In this document: piece by piece, positions 1-13,447 of the stretch
How positions within the stretch are numbered: the stretch's first letter is position 1
Layout of the letters: every line of letters begins with the position of its first letter
Assembly: GCF_037975245.1 (NCBI RefSeq)
Contig: NC_092573.1
Span: forward strand, 25,265,265 to 25,325,264
Direction of reading: 5' to 3'
From: Apostichopus japonicus
Lineage: Eukaryota > Echinodermata > Holothuroidea > Aspidochirotida > Stichopodidae
DNA: 60,000 bases
Notes under the pieces: model-generated
What the model saw: only the letters and a program-made list of their open reading frames with translations
What the model was told of the DNA's origin: nothing
Databases searched by the model: none
Position numbers and translations under genes: made by a program

Positions 1-210
1 TCCCCCACTTTCTGAAGGGTGGGCGACACAATAGCAATGCCCACCTCCACCCCAGATTTAGTGACTAACTCATGTAGGCGCTAGGCCTATCAGGCTCAGC
101 ACATGACTCGTGCATCTCTTAAATTGAGCTAAAACATTTTGCTACATGCGATTAGTAGATATGTTCTCATCTGTTCAACCCCGCCCCCCCCCCCCCGCCA
201 CCCGATGAAA
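1..210. repeat. Dispersed repeat, copy A (cut by the window edge)
   Basis: Shares CCCCCACTTTYTGAAG, TTTAGTGACTRACTC, GTAGGCGCT and TCTGYTCAACCCC in order with 21655-21880, about 70-80% similar by eye. It ends near a 13-base C run. Function and class are unknown. Confidence 0.75.
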
Positions 211-3129
211 ATAGAACTTTTCAGCTGGATTGAAACCAAAATAACGGATTTCATTTATAGCGTAAATTAAATGAGGAACCGCGACCATACACCGCTGAGG
301 CTAGTATATGCTTAAGCGAGCAAATACCGGTAATGAAAGCCCGCAGCATTCGCTAATAGACTTTCCAGTATAGGGCCTACTATTTTTTATATTTTATAAT
401 ATGTTGTGTTTCACGTACAAGCAATATACCACTATATGTAAATTATGTTGTGCAGTCAGTTTGGTTAGCAATGCCACTCATGATATTTTTAAGTGTTTTT
501 GAGATGATTGTATATTTCACAGCAGTTTTGAGACAGAGGCACATATGGTGCTAAGCCATGGTTGCTATGCTGCTAGTCATGTTGTTGTTATAACCATGTT
601 ATTCATTACACCTCAAATTCTAGCTTAGTAGTCATCTGCACATCTGCACATGTGTACAAAATATTTTATTTGTGATTAAGTTAACTGATGCCAAGTACAG
701 GGCCGTAGCCTGCGGGGGGGGGGGGGGTGGGGGGGGGGGAAATGACCCTGATATTTCCACTTCCTAAATGAAAGTAGCCCTACGATAATGTGAACGCAAA
801 GTGGACAGTATCGCTATTTAAGTTAGTTTTAGCGAAATGTTCATATAATTTCTTCTGATTTCATTATAGTTAGTAGTGTGCAACCTGAGTTTCTAGGCAC
901 GTATTGTATGAATCTTGGCTTTGAAAAGAACACAAGGTTTATTTTAAACACTCATCGTGACTATGCAAGATTGCGGATGCCATGACTGTGCGTTTGTTTT
1001 GGTTTCCACGAGTTTTGCTAGAATAACAATAAACGTAGAGAGCTCCTTAGATTTAACGTCTAATGTGAAACACGGTTCATATATAGGCCTATGTATTCAT
1101 TACGTCTATATGTTTATTTAGGCCTATCAGTTTCATTAGCCCCATATATCAGTGCCCCAATGTTTTTACTATAGAATATTGAGGCACAATCCCCTACACG
1201 GCCCATCCACTCTCATTTGCCACCCCCCCCCCCCCCCCAACGGAGGTCCCTTTTTGGCATGTAAAACAAATAATGATAATACAAACCTAACGATTAATTT
1301 ACACCGTGTCGTGTTGGTCCCCTTTTGGATATGGCGCACCCATTTAACATTTTTTTTAAAATACCCTGGTATAAACGCACATCAAAGCGTCACTATATGT
1401 AACATTTTGGACGATAACATGTTTCTCGATGCTCCTCAACTGCCCCCTAGAGACTCTACCCAGGCTACGGCACAGATAAAGGCTTTGCGCCAAGGCGCTC
1501 GCATGGTGCGTTTCGCGCTCTCTCCTTCAGTTCGTCCCCGTTTTGGCGTAGTGACGAATATGCACTTTTGGCGAAATTGAGTTATATAATGTTCTTACCT
1601 ATTACGAGGGTGAAGAATCGATTGAGCCGGGTTAGAAGTTCAAAAAATGTCTAGTTTCTTAGTTATTTCTGACTGGTTTTTGACGAATGTCCATCTAAGG
1701 CGCATTCTCGTTTTCACATACTGACGAATTCTAACTTCGTCATTATGACCACTCAGTAACACAATTTGTCAAAGTTTCTGCGTTTTTGCATAACGACGAA
1801 TATTACCCTTTGGGACAAGTCGAACGTAACAACCATATCATACTGAATTTAGAACCAACATACATCCATTTGAAAGCACCCGGACTATGAGAAGGTAATA
1901 TCTTTATTATTTCCACCTCATCTATTAATTAATTAATGCAGTATCTCCCACACGATAGCCTAAATCGTGAAAACGGAATGACCAGTGGGTCAACAATAGT
2001 ATACCTGAATAGTAGCCTAGTGTTATGATTGCAATACATTCGACGCTTATACCTGTTGCGCGAGTAGCTATAGACAATACAGTAACGCTATTTCTCTACT
2101 GAATCAGTGTAACAACAGTGTCGGTACATTTAATTAGAGTTATGTAAATGAGGAAACCCATGGTGTAAGTTAGGAGCATGATGACCATGGATGTAACTTG
2201 TATAAAAATTATGAAAAACCACTCAAATTGTAATTGTGACCGACAAGACCACAATACTTAGACCAAGTTTAATTAATTTAAGCCATTCTTAGTGTCAGCC
2301 TAACAATACCTTAGGATTAAATAGAAGGAATCCAAACCATCGTAATGAACTTATATAACGGAGATCCTTGTGATGAACTTATCCCGAACATATCTAAGAC
2401 CTTTATCTTGCACGGTACGGGAGTAAATTGGCATGGAGCTACCTTTTTGCCAATGTTTGAAGTCATAGTGAGACTTGGGATGGAGTGAGGAGGGTGTAGT
2501 ATACATTAATTCTCTTGGTTTTCTGTCACAGTCTCAATGTAAATGTTAACAGTCCAATACACAAGTACCAGTATTATGACAAGTTAAAACATCAAAACAC
2601 CAGCTCATTTCCACTTTAGATTTCTTCCAGTCTTCAGTTTCATAGCTATTGGCGGCTCTGCTTTTCATAAACATTAGTCTAGCCTAATTTATAACTACCT
2701 TTATCTGGCTAAGTAATACCTAGTGACATAGATATAGGTCACACACTTTTACATGAAACTTTGGACGGTAGTAGCATAGTTTTTCTACTAAGTATAGAAA
2801 ATATGCTACAAAGGACGGGGAGGTCGGGTTGCGGGGGTCGGGGATGGGGTGGGGGTGGCGGCGTTAGACAGACTTAGTAGAACATCTGTATAGCACCCTT
2901 TAGAAATTAGAGAATCTTGGATGTTTTCTTCCACATGCTGAGAAGTCCAGGGTCATAAGGGGAAGTTATACCAGACTTTTTGGAAAAATAAACCAAGTCA
3001 AAACATGGACACAGAACCCAAATGAACATCACCAAACTGATACACCCTCAGCCCTGGTTTCCATACATTGGGATTGCTTGACATAAGAAAGGAGAAGGCA
3101 CTTGCTGTTCCAGAACGGAAGTTTCAAGC

Positions 3130-3830
3130 CACTTGAAGAGTCCATATCCATATCACGTTTGATTAATCCATGATATTGTGTCTCATTAAGATTGTAAAAG
3201 GGAAAGTTGATAAAGGGTTATCGGAAATATTGGAAATAAAGGTTGGTGTGCCTTGGGGTGGGGGTCCATTATATGCTATATCATTTACTATATATACTGA
3301 TGAAATTAGGTAAAACTCACACATTTCTATAACAAAATATGCCGATGATACTGCTGTATCATGCACAATTCATAAGAGCTCTGTTGAAACTGACCAATGA
3401 CATTTTCAGTGTTCTTTAAATGACATAGTTCCAACATGTGACCACAAGACTTCATTGCGTAACCCCCCCCCCCTCCAAAAAAAAAAAATAAATAAACCAT
3501 ATAACATGAAGGTCATTCTATCAAGGTCGCAACGTATTATTATTATTATTGAGGGATCTGATGTGGCTAGAAACCTCCAAAACTGAGTACTGGGAGTATA
3601 CAGCGACGACAGTTTGACCTTTTCTTGCAAAGCATCAAGGTATTAAAAAAGTATATTACAAAGTATCTAGTGTGGCTTACGTTGTGTCTTTCTTTAACCA
3701 AAATGCTAAGGAAAATGTTTTCAATTATATTATACAACCTGGCACATGTGATCTATACAGTACCTGTCTGGTACCATTTTATATTGCAAAAAAAGCAAAG
3801 AAAAGTAAAATGAAGTTTCTTAAATACACA
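3130..3830 (+). pseudogene. Decayed LINE reverse-transcriptase fragment
   Basis: The plus-strand translation shows VGVPWGGGPLYAISFTIYTD around 3254-3315, then after one stop KYADDTAVSCTIHKSSVETD (3333-3392): the GVPxGxxxGP and YADD blocks of non-LTR reverse transcriptases. A third block downstream (NMKVILSRSQRI, then VLGVYSDDSLTF, 3500-3625) matches the region after YADD, in a shifted frame. Stops, a poly-C/poly-A insertion at 3463-3490 and frameshifts show it is dead. Confidence 0.7.
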
Positions 3831-4229
3831 TCAGACCTGAATTTACAAGAATGGCTAATAAGATTTACAGTGACCAGAATAACCCTTTGTAAACTGTACT
3901 AAAAACTCTCCTGCACAAATCGAGCGGATATCTAAGTAATCCTCACAAAATACCGAACGTAAGTTTACAGCAACTCATTATTTACCGTGCTGCTTTATAC
4001 ATTCCATTCGAGCACTTAAAATGTTTGTTGAAGTCTGTTTGTTATATCGTTTTATGTATTAAGTTTTGTATTAGTAGATGTATTTTATATGATATCCTAT
4101 CATCTTGACATTTTCTCCCCTTTTATATTAGTTATTCTTGGACTGTTTGGTATGCTATCATCTTAAAAAAAGCAACTTTGATATGAGTTATTCTTCTTGT
4201 TGAGGTATTATATGACTCCTCTCTATAAA

Positions 4230-4512
4230 TTTTATATGTATGATGGAAGGAAATAAAAAGAAGGAACAACATACTACAGTACAACTTGAAAACACTTGAA
4301 CGATGGCACAGTTGTTTCCTTCTTTAAATCTGAGGATTTACACGAGGTTGGGTTGGATATTATAAATGTGCTTGTGAGCGTAAGAATTTTTTTATATGTA
4401 TACTGGAAGGAAATAAAAAGAAGGAACAACATACTACAGTACAACTTGGAAACACTTGAACAATGGCACAGTTGTTGGGTTGGATATTATGAATGTGCCT
4501 GTGGGCGTAAGA
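4230..4512. repeat. About 130-bp direct tandem duplication
   Basis: Two copies starting GGAAGGAAATAAAAAGAAGG and running through CACTTGAACRATGGCACAG and GGGTTGGATATTATRAATGT. The first copy carries an extra ~30 bp (about 4318-4348) that the second lacks. Confidence 0.88.
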
Positions 4513-4740
4513 AAATTTCACATTCCGTTTAAGGGGATAGTATAGTGAAAAGCTTCCCAAAGCGTTTGAAGGATACTTAGAAACTATTGTCAGAGACATT
4601 TCACGCAATACACTAACTTGAAAATGAAAAATTGCACACAATTTTCCGTAGTCTGTGTGCTCTATAAGAGTTCCGACTTAACAGATTACGCCACTGGAAC
4701 TATTACTTTTGCAACTGCATGTGTTCACATTTCATCATAT

Positions 4741-5230
4741 ACCTTGTCTATTTTATACATTGTAGAAAATGGTGGGGGTTCTTTTATAATAAATAGGACC
4801 AGTATATCACCCTTTCAGCAGCCGGCTCTCCTTGCCCTCCCTACCTCAACATCTCTCTATCCGACACCCTCCATTTCACCCCAGAAAAACATACTAAAAC
4901 ACTTACATCCGCCCATAACCCATACAAATTCCTTGTCTATTTTATACATTGCAACAAAACGTGGGCGTTCTTTTTAAAATTAAGACCAATATACCACCCC
5001 TTTCAACAGCCGGCTCTCCTTGTCCTATACACCACCTCCCCTTGTCATATCCGACTCCATACATGCCACTCGAGAAAAGCATACTAAAAAACGTATGTTG
5101 ATACCTGCGTATAACCCATTCCTTGTCTATTTTATACATTAAAGTAAACCGTGGACATTCTTTTTAAAATTAATAAGACCAATGTACCACCCCTTCGATT
5201 ATTTTCTTCTATCGTAAGGTTATTCCACCT
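4741..5230. repeat. 188-bp tandem repeat, about 2.5 copies
   Basis: CCTTGTCTATTTTATACATT recurs at about 4742, 4933 and 5121, each followed by GTGGRCRTTCTTTT-like sequence, ACCACCCTTTC and GCCGGCTCTCCTTG in the same order. The last copy is truncated near 5230. Confidence 0.85.
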
Positions 5231-5831
5231 GACCCCCCCCCCTTCCTCTCCCCCGGACAGTGAACATTCACGGTGTACCCTATGGCTGCTACACACAAAC
5301 AACAAATACAAGTCTGTGAGAGGACGAAACTTCAAAATTTAGTTCTAGCATAGTGACGAATGTGTGACGAATGTATAAAATTAACTGAAAATGACATGAC
5401 ATAACGACGAATATGTTTACACTAAAATTACTACTTTGTAAGAAATTTTTCGATCAGCAACAAACATGAGAACTCAAAGTTCTATTCGTTATATTTAAAA
5501 TATTGACAACTTTCGGTACAAAAGATCCTTTTTTAATTATGCTATACTAAAGTCAAAATGTGAAAATCTTTAGAGCGCGTTTTCTCAAAACTCACATTTT
5601 GAACATTCGTCACTACGCCAGAACGGGGACGAGTTGTATCCATATTCAGTCATTTGATGCCACCCCCCACACTTTTCAGTTGACGCCCCTGATAGGTCTT
5701 GCCTTGAATTTTCAGTGGTCGTTGACCTTGGGGCACCTGGATCTCAAGTTGAGACACCTTTTACCTTGAGGCCCTTGAACTTGTGGCACCTTCAGCTTGT
5801 ATCACTTTGACCTTGGGTCCGTTGGGGAGGG

Positions 5832-7729
5832 CGTTATAGGCTCACCTGTCTATTATATGATCAGGCACTGCATGCTTCTACACTTCATCTTATTATAGTC
5901 ATTATAAATTAATACACCCAATAGGAACGCAATTTATTGCATGTGTTAGGCACGCAATCGTGGTAAAGGGCAAGTGAAAAGGTTCTTCCGAGGCCTCTCG
6001 GTTTTGAATCTTTCGAACTGCTTCTTCAACTCTTCCTAAACAAGAAAATTTAAAAAAAAAATCATTACTGAAATAGTTATGAAATACGGAATTGCTGTAT
6101 TCATATGAATGCCACTCCTATCCACCACCTCCACGCTCCCTGCATGCAAAAGTTGATGAGTATATGATAAATTCAAGCTATCCGTGGTCCGAGGGCCATG
6201 AAACTTATCGTTTACACGGAGAAGAAGCTCGACATAATAATGAAAGTTATTACTGAAATAGTTATGGAAACATTGAATTACTGTATATTCACCAAAAAAT
6301 ATCTAAGAAAAACTATTGAGTAGATACGGAGGAGGGGAAAGTTAAACGTGGTGTCCGGGGGGGGGGGGTCCTGCTTTGTTAGCGTGCGATGTCATATTAC
6401 TCATAAGAGGTGAAACTAAATTGCATACTCTTTCTTTCTTGTTTCTCAAGGTGATTGTAAACAGTATATCGTCACTGAGAACAACACAAGTGTGTGATAT
6501 TCAGAACATCGATATGTTACATGCAGCATAATTATGCAAACCACATCTCTATTACACCAAATTAACTTGACATTTGTGAAAAAACCATAAAACCTGGAGC
6601 ATTAAGTGGCTCAAGGATTGTATCTTTAGACTTGTCCGAGACTTTTCATATTGATGTTCGAATGAACATTAAATCTGTGTTTACATTTTGGAGCTATATA
6701 ATTATATCAAAATTCGATTCAGTTTAGTCTTTAGCCATGCACTGTTGAGGTAAGCGCTCTTCATCTTCACTATTGTTTATCACATATATAGATGGCCACT
6801 GCATGTAGGGGGTAGAAGCGGGGGGGGGGGGCACTGGGGTCACGTGCCCCAACTTTTTGGAAGCTTTCCACCCCCCCCCCCCTGACTGCATGCAATAAAT
6901 TGGGGTTACATGGTTTGCTTGTCGTTTACGGAGCAGAATCGAACGAAACCATCATATACTTTGCGTATATGATAGGGATCCTTGCGATGAGCAGCTCATC
7001 GAAAAATCTAAATAAAGCAATAAGAAAGGAAAGGATATTAATCCATTTTAGGGTCATTGTAATATGTGAGGTGCATTGATCTCTCTAGATATGAGAACTG
7101 AAATATGCCGAGTTCATTTGGTCGACAAGGAAGGACGCAACATTTACATAAACAACTCGGATATCAAGAATGTCTAATCTGGTTATTGTTTGCATCTGTT
7201 GAAGTCATTAACCATATATAAAATCAGTTGGCGATTTCGTCTGTTTTAACAGGCTCTGATATATAAAGAACAGTTTTATTTGTCGACGGAAATGACCGAA
7301 CACCAAAAAAACACTTAACATCCTCTTTAAATCTCGTTATGTGGGACTTTATGTCAATATCCTGTTTCCAGCTTTGATTGACCAAGAGGTGAACGATGCA
7401 AACCATACATATAGGCCTATACGCCATGATATTACGTGTGTTTCACTACACTACACATACTAGTATGCCATAAACCTATGTTAGGCCTACATGTTGCATG
7501 TTACATGTGTAATGTAATGCTATATGTACATGGACTTAAACTGAGTTGAGATTGAGGTGGGTTACTGTAGGCGTCAGACAACAGTTTTTTGTGTGTTCTC
7601 AGAAGCGATTTGTTTTTATAGAAACAAGGTAAACACATATGAATTGATTTTATTTGCTATCGATCGTAGATGTAAATATACATATAGTAATTCTATACCA
7701 TTCACTCTTCAAATGCGCAATGCCTGTGC
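5832..7729. other. Intergenic, short repeats only
   Basis: A ~42-bp imperfect direct repeat (TTACTGAAATAGTTATG) at 6064 and 6250, poly-G runs at 6358 and 6820, a poly-C run at 6871, and a perfect 14-bp inverted pair CAATTTATTGCATG (about 5930) and CATGCAATAAATTG (about 6888). No gene is seen. Confidence 0.6.
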
Positions 7730-8047
7730 TTATACAAATAATTTAATGACGCAAGCATGCGACAAATCATAAAACGTGTTAGGGTTTCGTGGAACCAGCA
7801 ACTTTTTACGTTTCCGTAGCAACTGCAGCTGATAGGTCTTGTTTAACACGAATCCGTCGGTTTTAATAGGCAGATGTGGCGGAAGAGGACTCACCCTGAA
7901 AAAGGGCACAGTCTTCGAAGGGAATTGAGTGGGAAATGTGACTTTGAATTTGTTTGAGGAAGAAAAGTTCAAATCCCTCATCCTACTTTCCGACAGGCCC
8001 TGATGGATTCTAGCTTGCATTCGGGCCATGTGAATGTTTTTCAACAA
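7730..8047 (-). CDS. Unrecognised 105-codon ORF
   Basis: An ORF of balanced composition with no low-complexity run, beginning MLKNIHMARMQARIHQGLSE and basic near its C-terminus (LLRKRKKLL). A good 5' splice site (CAGG/gtgagt) lies inside it after VPFFR, so it could be a first exon. I recognise no family. It may equally be chance. Confidence 0.15.
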   Translation of the reverse strand: MLKNIHMARMQARIHQGLSESRMRDLNFSSSNKFKVTFPTQFPSKTVPFFRVSPLPPHLPIKTDGFVLNKTYQLQLLRKRKKLLVPRNPNTFYDLSHACVIKLFV

Positions 8048-10080
8048 AGCTGTAATTTTTTTTAAATTCCCCGACGATGTAGCAATTTCTAAGTAATAGT
8101 ATTTTTAAATGATTTATTATAGCAATTAAGTACTTATATTATTTATTATTAAGATATGTCTTAACTGTTTGATGCATTCATTCATGACAGCTATCTCTAT
8201 CACATTGACTAAAAAGGATGGTTGGGTTTGTGTCTCCTTTAACGATATTCAACCGAAATAAGGTAATTGCACTCTTGAAATCTCTTGACAACCGGCAAAC
8301 CTTACATTTCATGAACCAGTCAGTATATCAGTTCGTAGCCAAAGTAATACTGCCCTAGATGACCCTCAATTCCGTCCAGGTCTATTGATACACTGTCAAG
8401 TTTATATATACATATATTTTTCACTGTTCTGGATTTTCCAACGCACTACCAAAAATAACCTGAATCTTTATATAGATACATAATATAAACATATAACTAC
8501 CCATACACGATAATTAAAATTGAAGTATTCACTCATATCCCATTGTTGTTTATACTCTATACTGAACAGCAAGCATATGGAGGGCTATACGTATTAGTAT
8601 ATAGGCCTATACTTGTGTAGTATATAGACGTTTAGGATGAATACGGGTCTTTTACTCGAATTTTGTTGTTGTTATTGTTTTTTGTTTCCTGTTCTTTTTG
8701 CACTATTTGATCCAATTCGGAACCACGTGGTCTGGTTAACACGCAATTGATACTGAGGTATTATTATTACCCTTGCCCTTTATAATGGTTCTAATATTTA
8801 CTGGTATTTTCTCAGCGCGGTTTGTATATATTCATATTTATAGAACTCGGATGTCTTCTCCGAAACCATCAAGACATTTTGAAATGCTCTTAATTATACT
8901 GAAGACGCCCAGTTATATTCCGGTTTACCTTATTTTTGCTGGTTGTCTCATCCAGCAATGGTTTTATTTGGGTCGAGAACGGGTTTATATGACCTGTTTC
9001 AGTGCTTGCTATAGATTGATCATTGAGATATAATAATTTCTTCTAAAAATAGAGATCTTTGCTTCCTTTAACCTCGGAAAATGTTTGACGTTCAAGAGAT
9101 TTCCCATGACTTTAAGAGCTCACAAAACTATTAAAACTTAGAGGGTGGGGGGGGGGGGGTCGGAGGGGAGGGGAGAAAATCAAGAAACGAAGCCAACATT
9201 TAACAAAATAACCACCTTTTCTAGCAATTTCAACTTTGTTCTCGAAAAGTCGATTTTTTTCCCCAATTAGACTGAAGTAAAATAATTTTCGGATCATGGA
9301 GTATTTATGAAACAAAAACGTCATCACTTTGATTGGCTGGCTCTCTTTTAGCACAGGCTTCCGGCTGCAACCTCATAATTCAGCACCGCCGCGGAGTGCA
9401 TCTGTAGTTATACAAACTGGGGAACAGACTCCCGCGCCCTTCCACCCCCCCCCCCCCCCTCTCTGCACATGCACCTATTCTGACGCCTATGATCAATTGA
9501 CTTACGAGTTCCATTGTTTTCGTTACCCCCACCCCCTCCCCCTCCCCCGTCCCCACCGCCGATGTAGTTAATTATACTTCAATTTTAGATGACATCATAG
9601 AAACGCGAACTGCGTGCTTTTGAAAGTTTGCTCGCTAAAGGCGGTGGCTTGAAACGTTCACCTGGCTTTTAGTTTACCCCTTCTAACTCACCGACTGTGG
9701 CTTCATGCAGGACTGAGTTCATAAAAGGAACTGCCGAGGTTGAATGTTCATTTGTAAAAGCACGCAGAGAGAACATGCCCATGCATCTTGTAATACAACC
9801 CGGATGCATGTTTCGTATGTGAAACAACATGATGTAATAACATTTTAAAGCATTCCGATCGACAAAAGGTTATGTCCAAACATGACAAGGTATGGTATCT
9901 CATACTCTATATGACCAAATCAACAGTCCATAGTTGCAGCATAGGCCTAATATTGTATGTACGAAGTATATACGTATAATAGACATTGGCAGTTTGCAAA
10001 TATAACTGTCTTAATGTGTAGACTATCAATCCATTCAAATAAATGGTATACTTAGTTATATAGCCATACGAATTGTTTTA
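8048..10080. other. Intergenic, nothing recognised
   Basis: AT-rich sequence with poly-G (about 9147) and poly-C (about 9447) runs and a C/CT-rich tract at 9525-9560. The ORFs here are short and without recognisable domains. Confidence 0.6.
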
Positions 10081-10084
10081 AAAA

Positions 10085-10086
<2 letters not shown>

Positions 10087-10146
<60 letters not shown>
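10087..10146. repeat. (AT)n microsatellite, about 30 units
   Basis: Uninterrupted AT dinucleotides. Confidence 0.98.
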
Positions 10147-10148
<2 letters not shown>

Positions 10149-10596
10149 CATCAGCCATTTTACGTGAATGGTGTTCACGCCTCTCTAGCAATCTAGAAAA
10201 AACGACCTTCCATTGACGCAGGTTAGACTGACAAGGCATTTAATTACACTATGGGAATTGATATTTTGCTTCTTTTATCTAACTCTTTCAAGAGTGTCTG
10301 GTATGCGTTCTTTATTAAGGGACGTTTGCTTTACGCATTCAGCCATAGACCAAAACTTCCGATTTAAATCAAATATTTAATTTTACACCTTTGTTTGTAC
10401 ATCACAGGGCATTGATATAATGAAAGCTTTATTTCGTGTATTCGCTGTAGTGGAGTATAATAAATAAATGAATCCTGAAAATACGTCTATTATTCTTTCT
10501 CCATTTTACTCTATTGGCATTGAATCTCGACATATATACTAGAAGTGTAACACACGCGATTGCTGTATACAGAACTGGACTAAGTACCGTATAGTA

Positions 10597-10732
<136 letters not shown>

Positions 10733-11159
10733 ACGTAGGTGGATGGTTTCCACTTGATTCACATGTTATTATTACATACTAACGGTGACTACTCATTAGG
10801 ATGGAAAGGTCATAGTGAAAACCGAAAATGAGGTAGAATATTAAAAGCAGGATATGGGGGTAATTCTATATTTCATTTTCGGCAGAACGAAGAATTCCCT
10901 TTCTAATTTAAACCTATATGTATTGGATCTTTTGTTTTTGTTGCTTGACAAATTTTCAATGTGAACACTTTCACTCCTCGCAGTTTCCTAGAAACATAAT
11001 GATGAAATTGATATTGCTGCAGTTTGATTTACGATTGCATCAGATTCCAACGTGATTGTCGTCAAGTATATTTGTACGAGTTGAATTAAGTTTGCTTACA
11101 CTCACATATCCCATATTGTATGAACAATAGGGCCTATATGCAGAGCGGATGCAAACAAA

Positions 11160-11295
11160 TGTTGTCCACTGTATCGACGATATGATATTAATTATCGGTG
11201 AAATAATATTAATTATCGAGGGTATAATATTAATTATCGATGAAATTACAATAACAATCACAATCACAACACTAATATTACTACTACTACTACTT

Positions 11296-11337
<42 letters not shown>

Positions 11338-11550
11338 ATAATAATAATAGTAATAATGATCATGATCATGATCATAATCATAATCATATTAATAGTAGTC
11401 ATCCTCATCATAATCATTATCATCATGATCATCATCACCATCATCACAATAACAATAACAATCATAATAACAATACAATCACAATAATAATAACAATAAC
11501 AATACCAATAACAATAACAATGACAATAACAATGACAATAATAATAAATA
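11160..11550. repeat. Compound microsatellite: ATTAATTATCGA, (CTA)n, (TAA)n, (ATGATC)n, (AATAAC)n
   Basis: A run of changing short tandem units. It opens with three ATATTAATTATCGR units (11181-11240), then CTA/TAA triplets (11276-11350), ATGATC and ATCATC motifs (11355-11450), then AATAACAATAACAATC-like units to about 11550. ORFs across it on either strand are low-complexity artefacts. Confidence 0.95.
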
Positions 11551-11820
11551 TGGGAATGGTGGATGTGGGCGTGAACTCCGGAAATCAAGTCTCTTGCACA
11601 CCCCCTTCTTGCACTGCATCCGTGAAGTAATGTTACAAAGAGTACCAGTAAACAATTTTAATAATAGCCTATTAATAAGAAATGCCAACTACAATGACCA
11701 TGAGAATCCAGGCTGGTAACACTCATGGCGTTTGCATTATATTCCAATTAACGTCATACATAAGTATGACGATAACCAAGCCAAACAGATGGCTGACAAC
11801 AATGCGGATCAAATCAAGTA

Positions 11821-11822
<2 letters not shown>

Positions 11823-11856
<34 letters not shown>

Positions 11857-11932
11857 GCCTATATATAGATATATATGTATGTATATATATATATACATAT
11901 ATATATATGTAGCCTATATATATATATATATC

Positions 11933-11966
<34 letters not shown>

Positions 11967-12126
11967 GATATATATATATATATGTATATATATAGATATA
12001 TATATATATATCTATATATATAGCCTATATAGATATATATATATATTTATATATATATATACATATATATATAGATATATATATATAGATATATATATAG
12101 ATATATATATAGATAGATATATATAC
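11823..12126. repeat. Compound AT/GATA microsatellite, about 300 bp
   Basis: TATATA with scattered GTATA, GATATA and TAGCCTATATA interruptions. Confidence 0.97.
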
Positions 12127-13447
12127 TCTGGGTAAGAAACCTCAGCACTATCAATGTCCTCCCTTAACCAAGATTCTGTGATACCAAGCACGTCGTCAAG
12201 AAAAACAGTAAATTTATCAAATTTGTTTCAGAATACTTCTAGCATTGGTATAAGACAATCTTGAGCTTATCACTGAAACTCTGTAACTTAGCATATTGAC
12301 AACGATGATACGAAAGCGAATGTTGTCGAGGATACACGGCGTATATTGGTTGAAGTGTATTGACACACAGTCATATAGGCTTCCTCTACCCCTTCCCCCT
12401 TTCCACCCTTTTTTGTTTTCTTTGTTGCTATTTAACTGACGCCTGTTTGTACTTGGCTAACGATAGTTTTGATCGCTGAACAAGTTAAAAGCGGGGAAAG
12501 TCCCTAGTAACAGTTTCTAGTTAGTCAACTATGTGTGACTTCCCTATACAGTGCACACCACCAAGTCAATTCATTGTCCCGAATGCAACCACGTTCATAA
12601 GAATTAAGCCGGACTTCCTTGTTACTCTGACTCTTTCAGAAATGGAACTAAATTACCGCGAATTGTTTATTCAAGGAAATAAAGGTTTGTGAATCTCTGT
12701 TAGTTTGACCGTGCAATATCCATGGAACATGTAAGGTTAAAAAAAAACTATATACCCTATGTATAAGAAACACTGCATGTAAACAGTTAGCTTACATGAC
12801 ATTGAGGTATGCCTCGTGGGATGAATCAACCAACCCGGGTCTGTCCCCATTGATCATCCACCAATAATTTGTGTTTGTGCTCCACAATCAAAGTAATTTT
12901 GTCCCTATAAGTTTATCACTTATACTGGTATGTCCATTAGCAGTGGCAATTAAAATGTAGTACGAATGAGACGGCGAAAGGGTTCACCTTAAAACGAGGA
13001 CCTATGATAGCCTACATATTATAGACTTATTTAATACTCATAGACAAAGACAAATAGGCTAAGTGCACGGCATTGTTGGATATAGAACCAATAAACCATG
13101 AATATAGCGGATTAAGGAGCAAAGAACAGATTACATATGTTTGTAGAACTGATAGTTGTTAAGGGGTCTCAAGTCTTTCTTGAGGCCGGTGATGTGAGAC
13201 TTAATATTATTACTATTACTAACTTTATTTATCCTTTCATTTTTCCATTTTTATTTGCATTCATCTCTTCGGCACAAGAAATTATGTTAAAATGAAAGAT
13301 CAATCTATTTCATGGTATAAAAAAAATAGTAAAAAACTTCATTCCCTTTATCAATATTGCAATAAATCTCTTTAGCAGTTAAATTTCTTTGTGCTTTTTG
13401 TTATTAATAAGTATATGCATTTCAACACTCAAGAAAATAATATTATT
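12127..13447. other. Intergenic, nothing recognised
   Basis: Between two arrays. Only short ORFs, with no known motif. Confidence 0.6.

Larger units (their letters stand above)
1533..5631. mobile_element. Possible 4.1-kb element with 27-bp terminal inverted repeats
   Basis: 1533-1559 and 5605-5631 are inverted copies with one mismatch (core GGCGTAGTGACGAAT), flanked outside by AGTT on both sides, a possible 4-bp target duplication. Further copies of GACGAAT lie just inside both ends (1680-1800 and 5352-5410). No transposase is visible; the interior holds the LINE fragment and tandem repeats. Confidence 0.5.

Noticed and set aside
5690-5830. Possible minisatellite of CTTGGGGCACCT-like words
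   Set aside because: Similarity between units is too low and spacing too irregular to call.
11040-11588. 182-codon minus-strand and 112-codon plus-strand ORFs
   Set aside because: They are translations of the compound microsatellite (runs of I, S, L, M, Y) and not genes.
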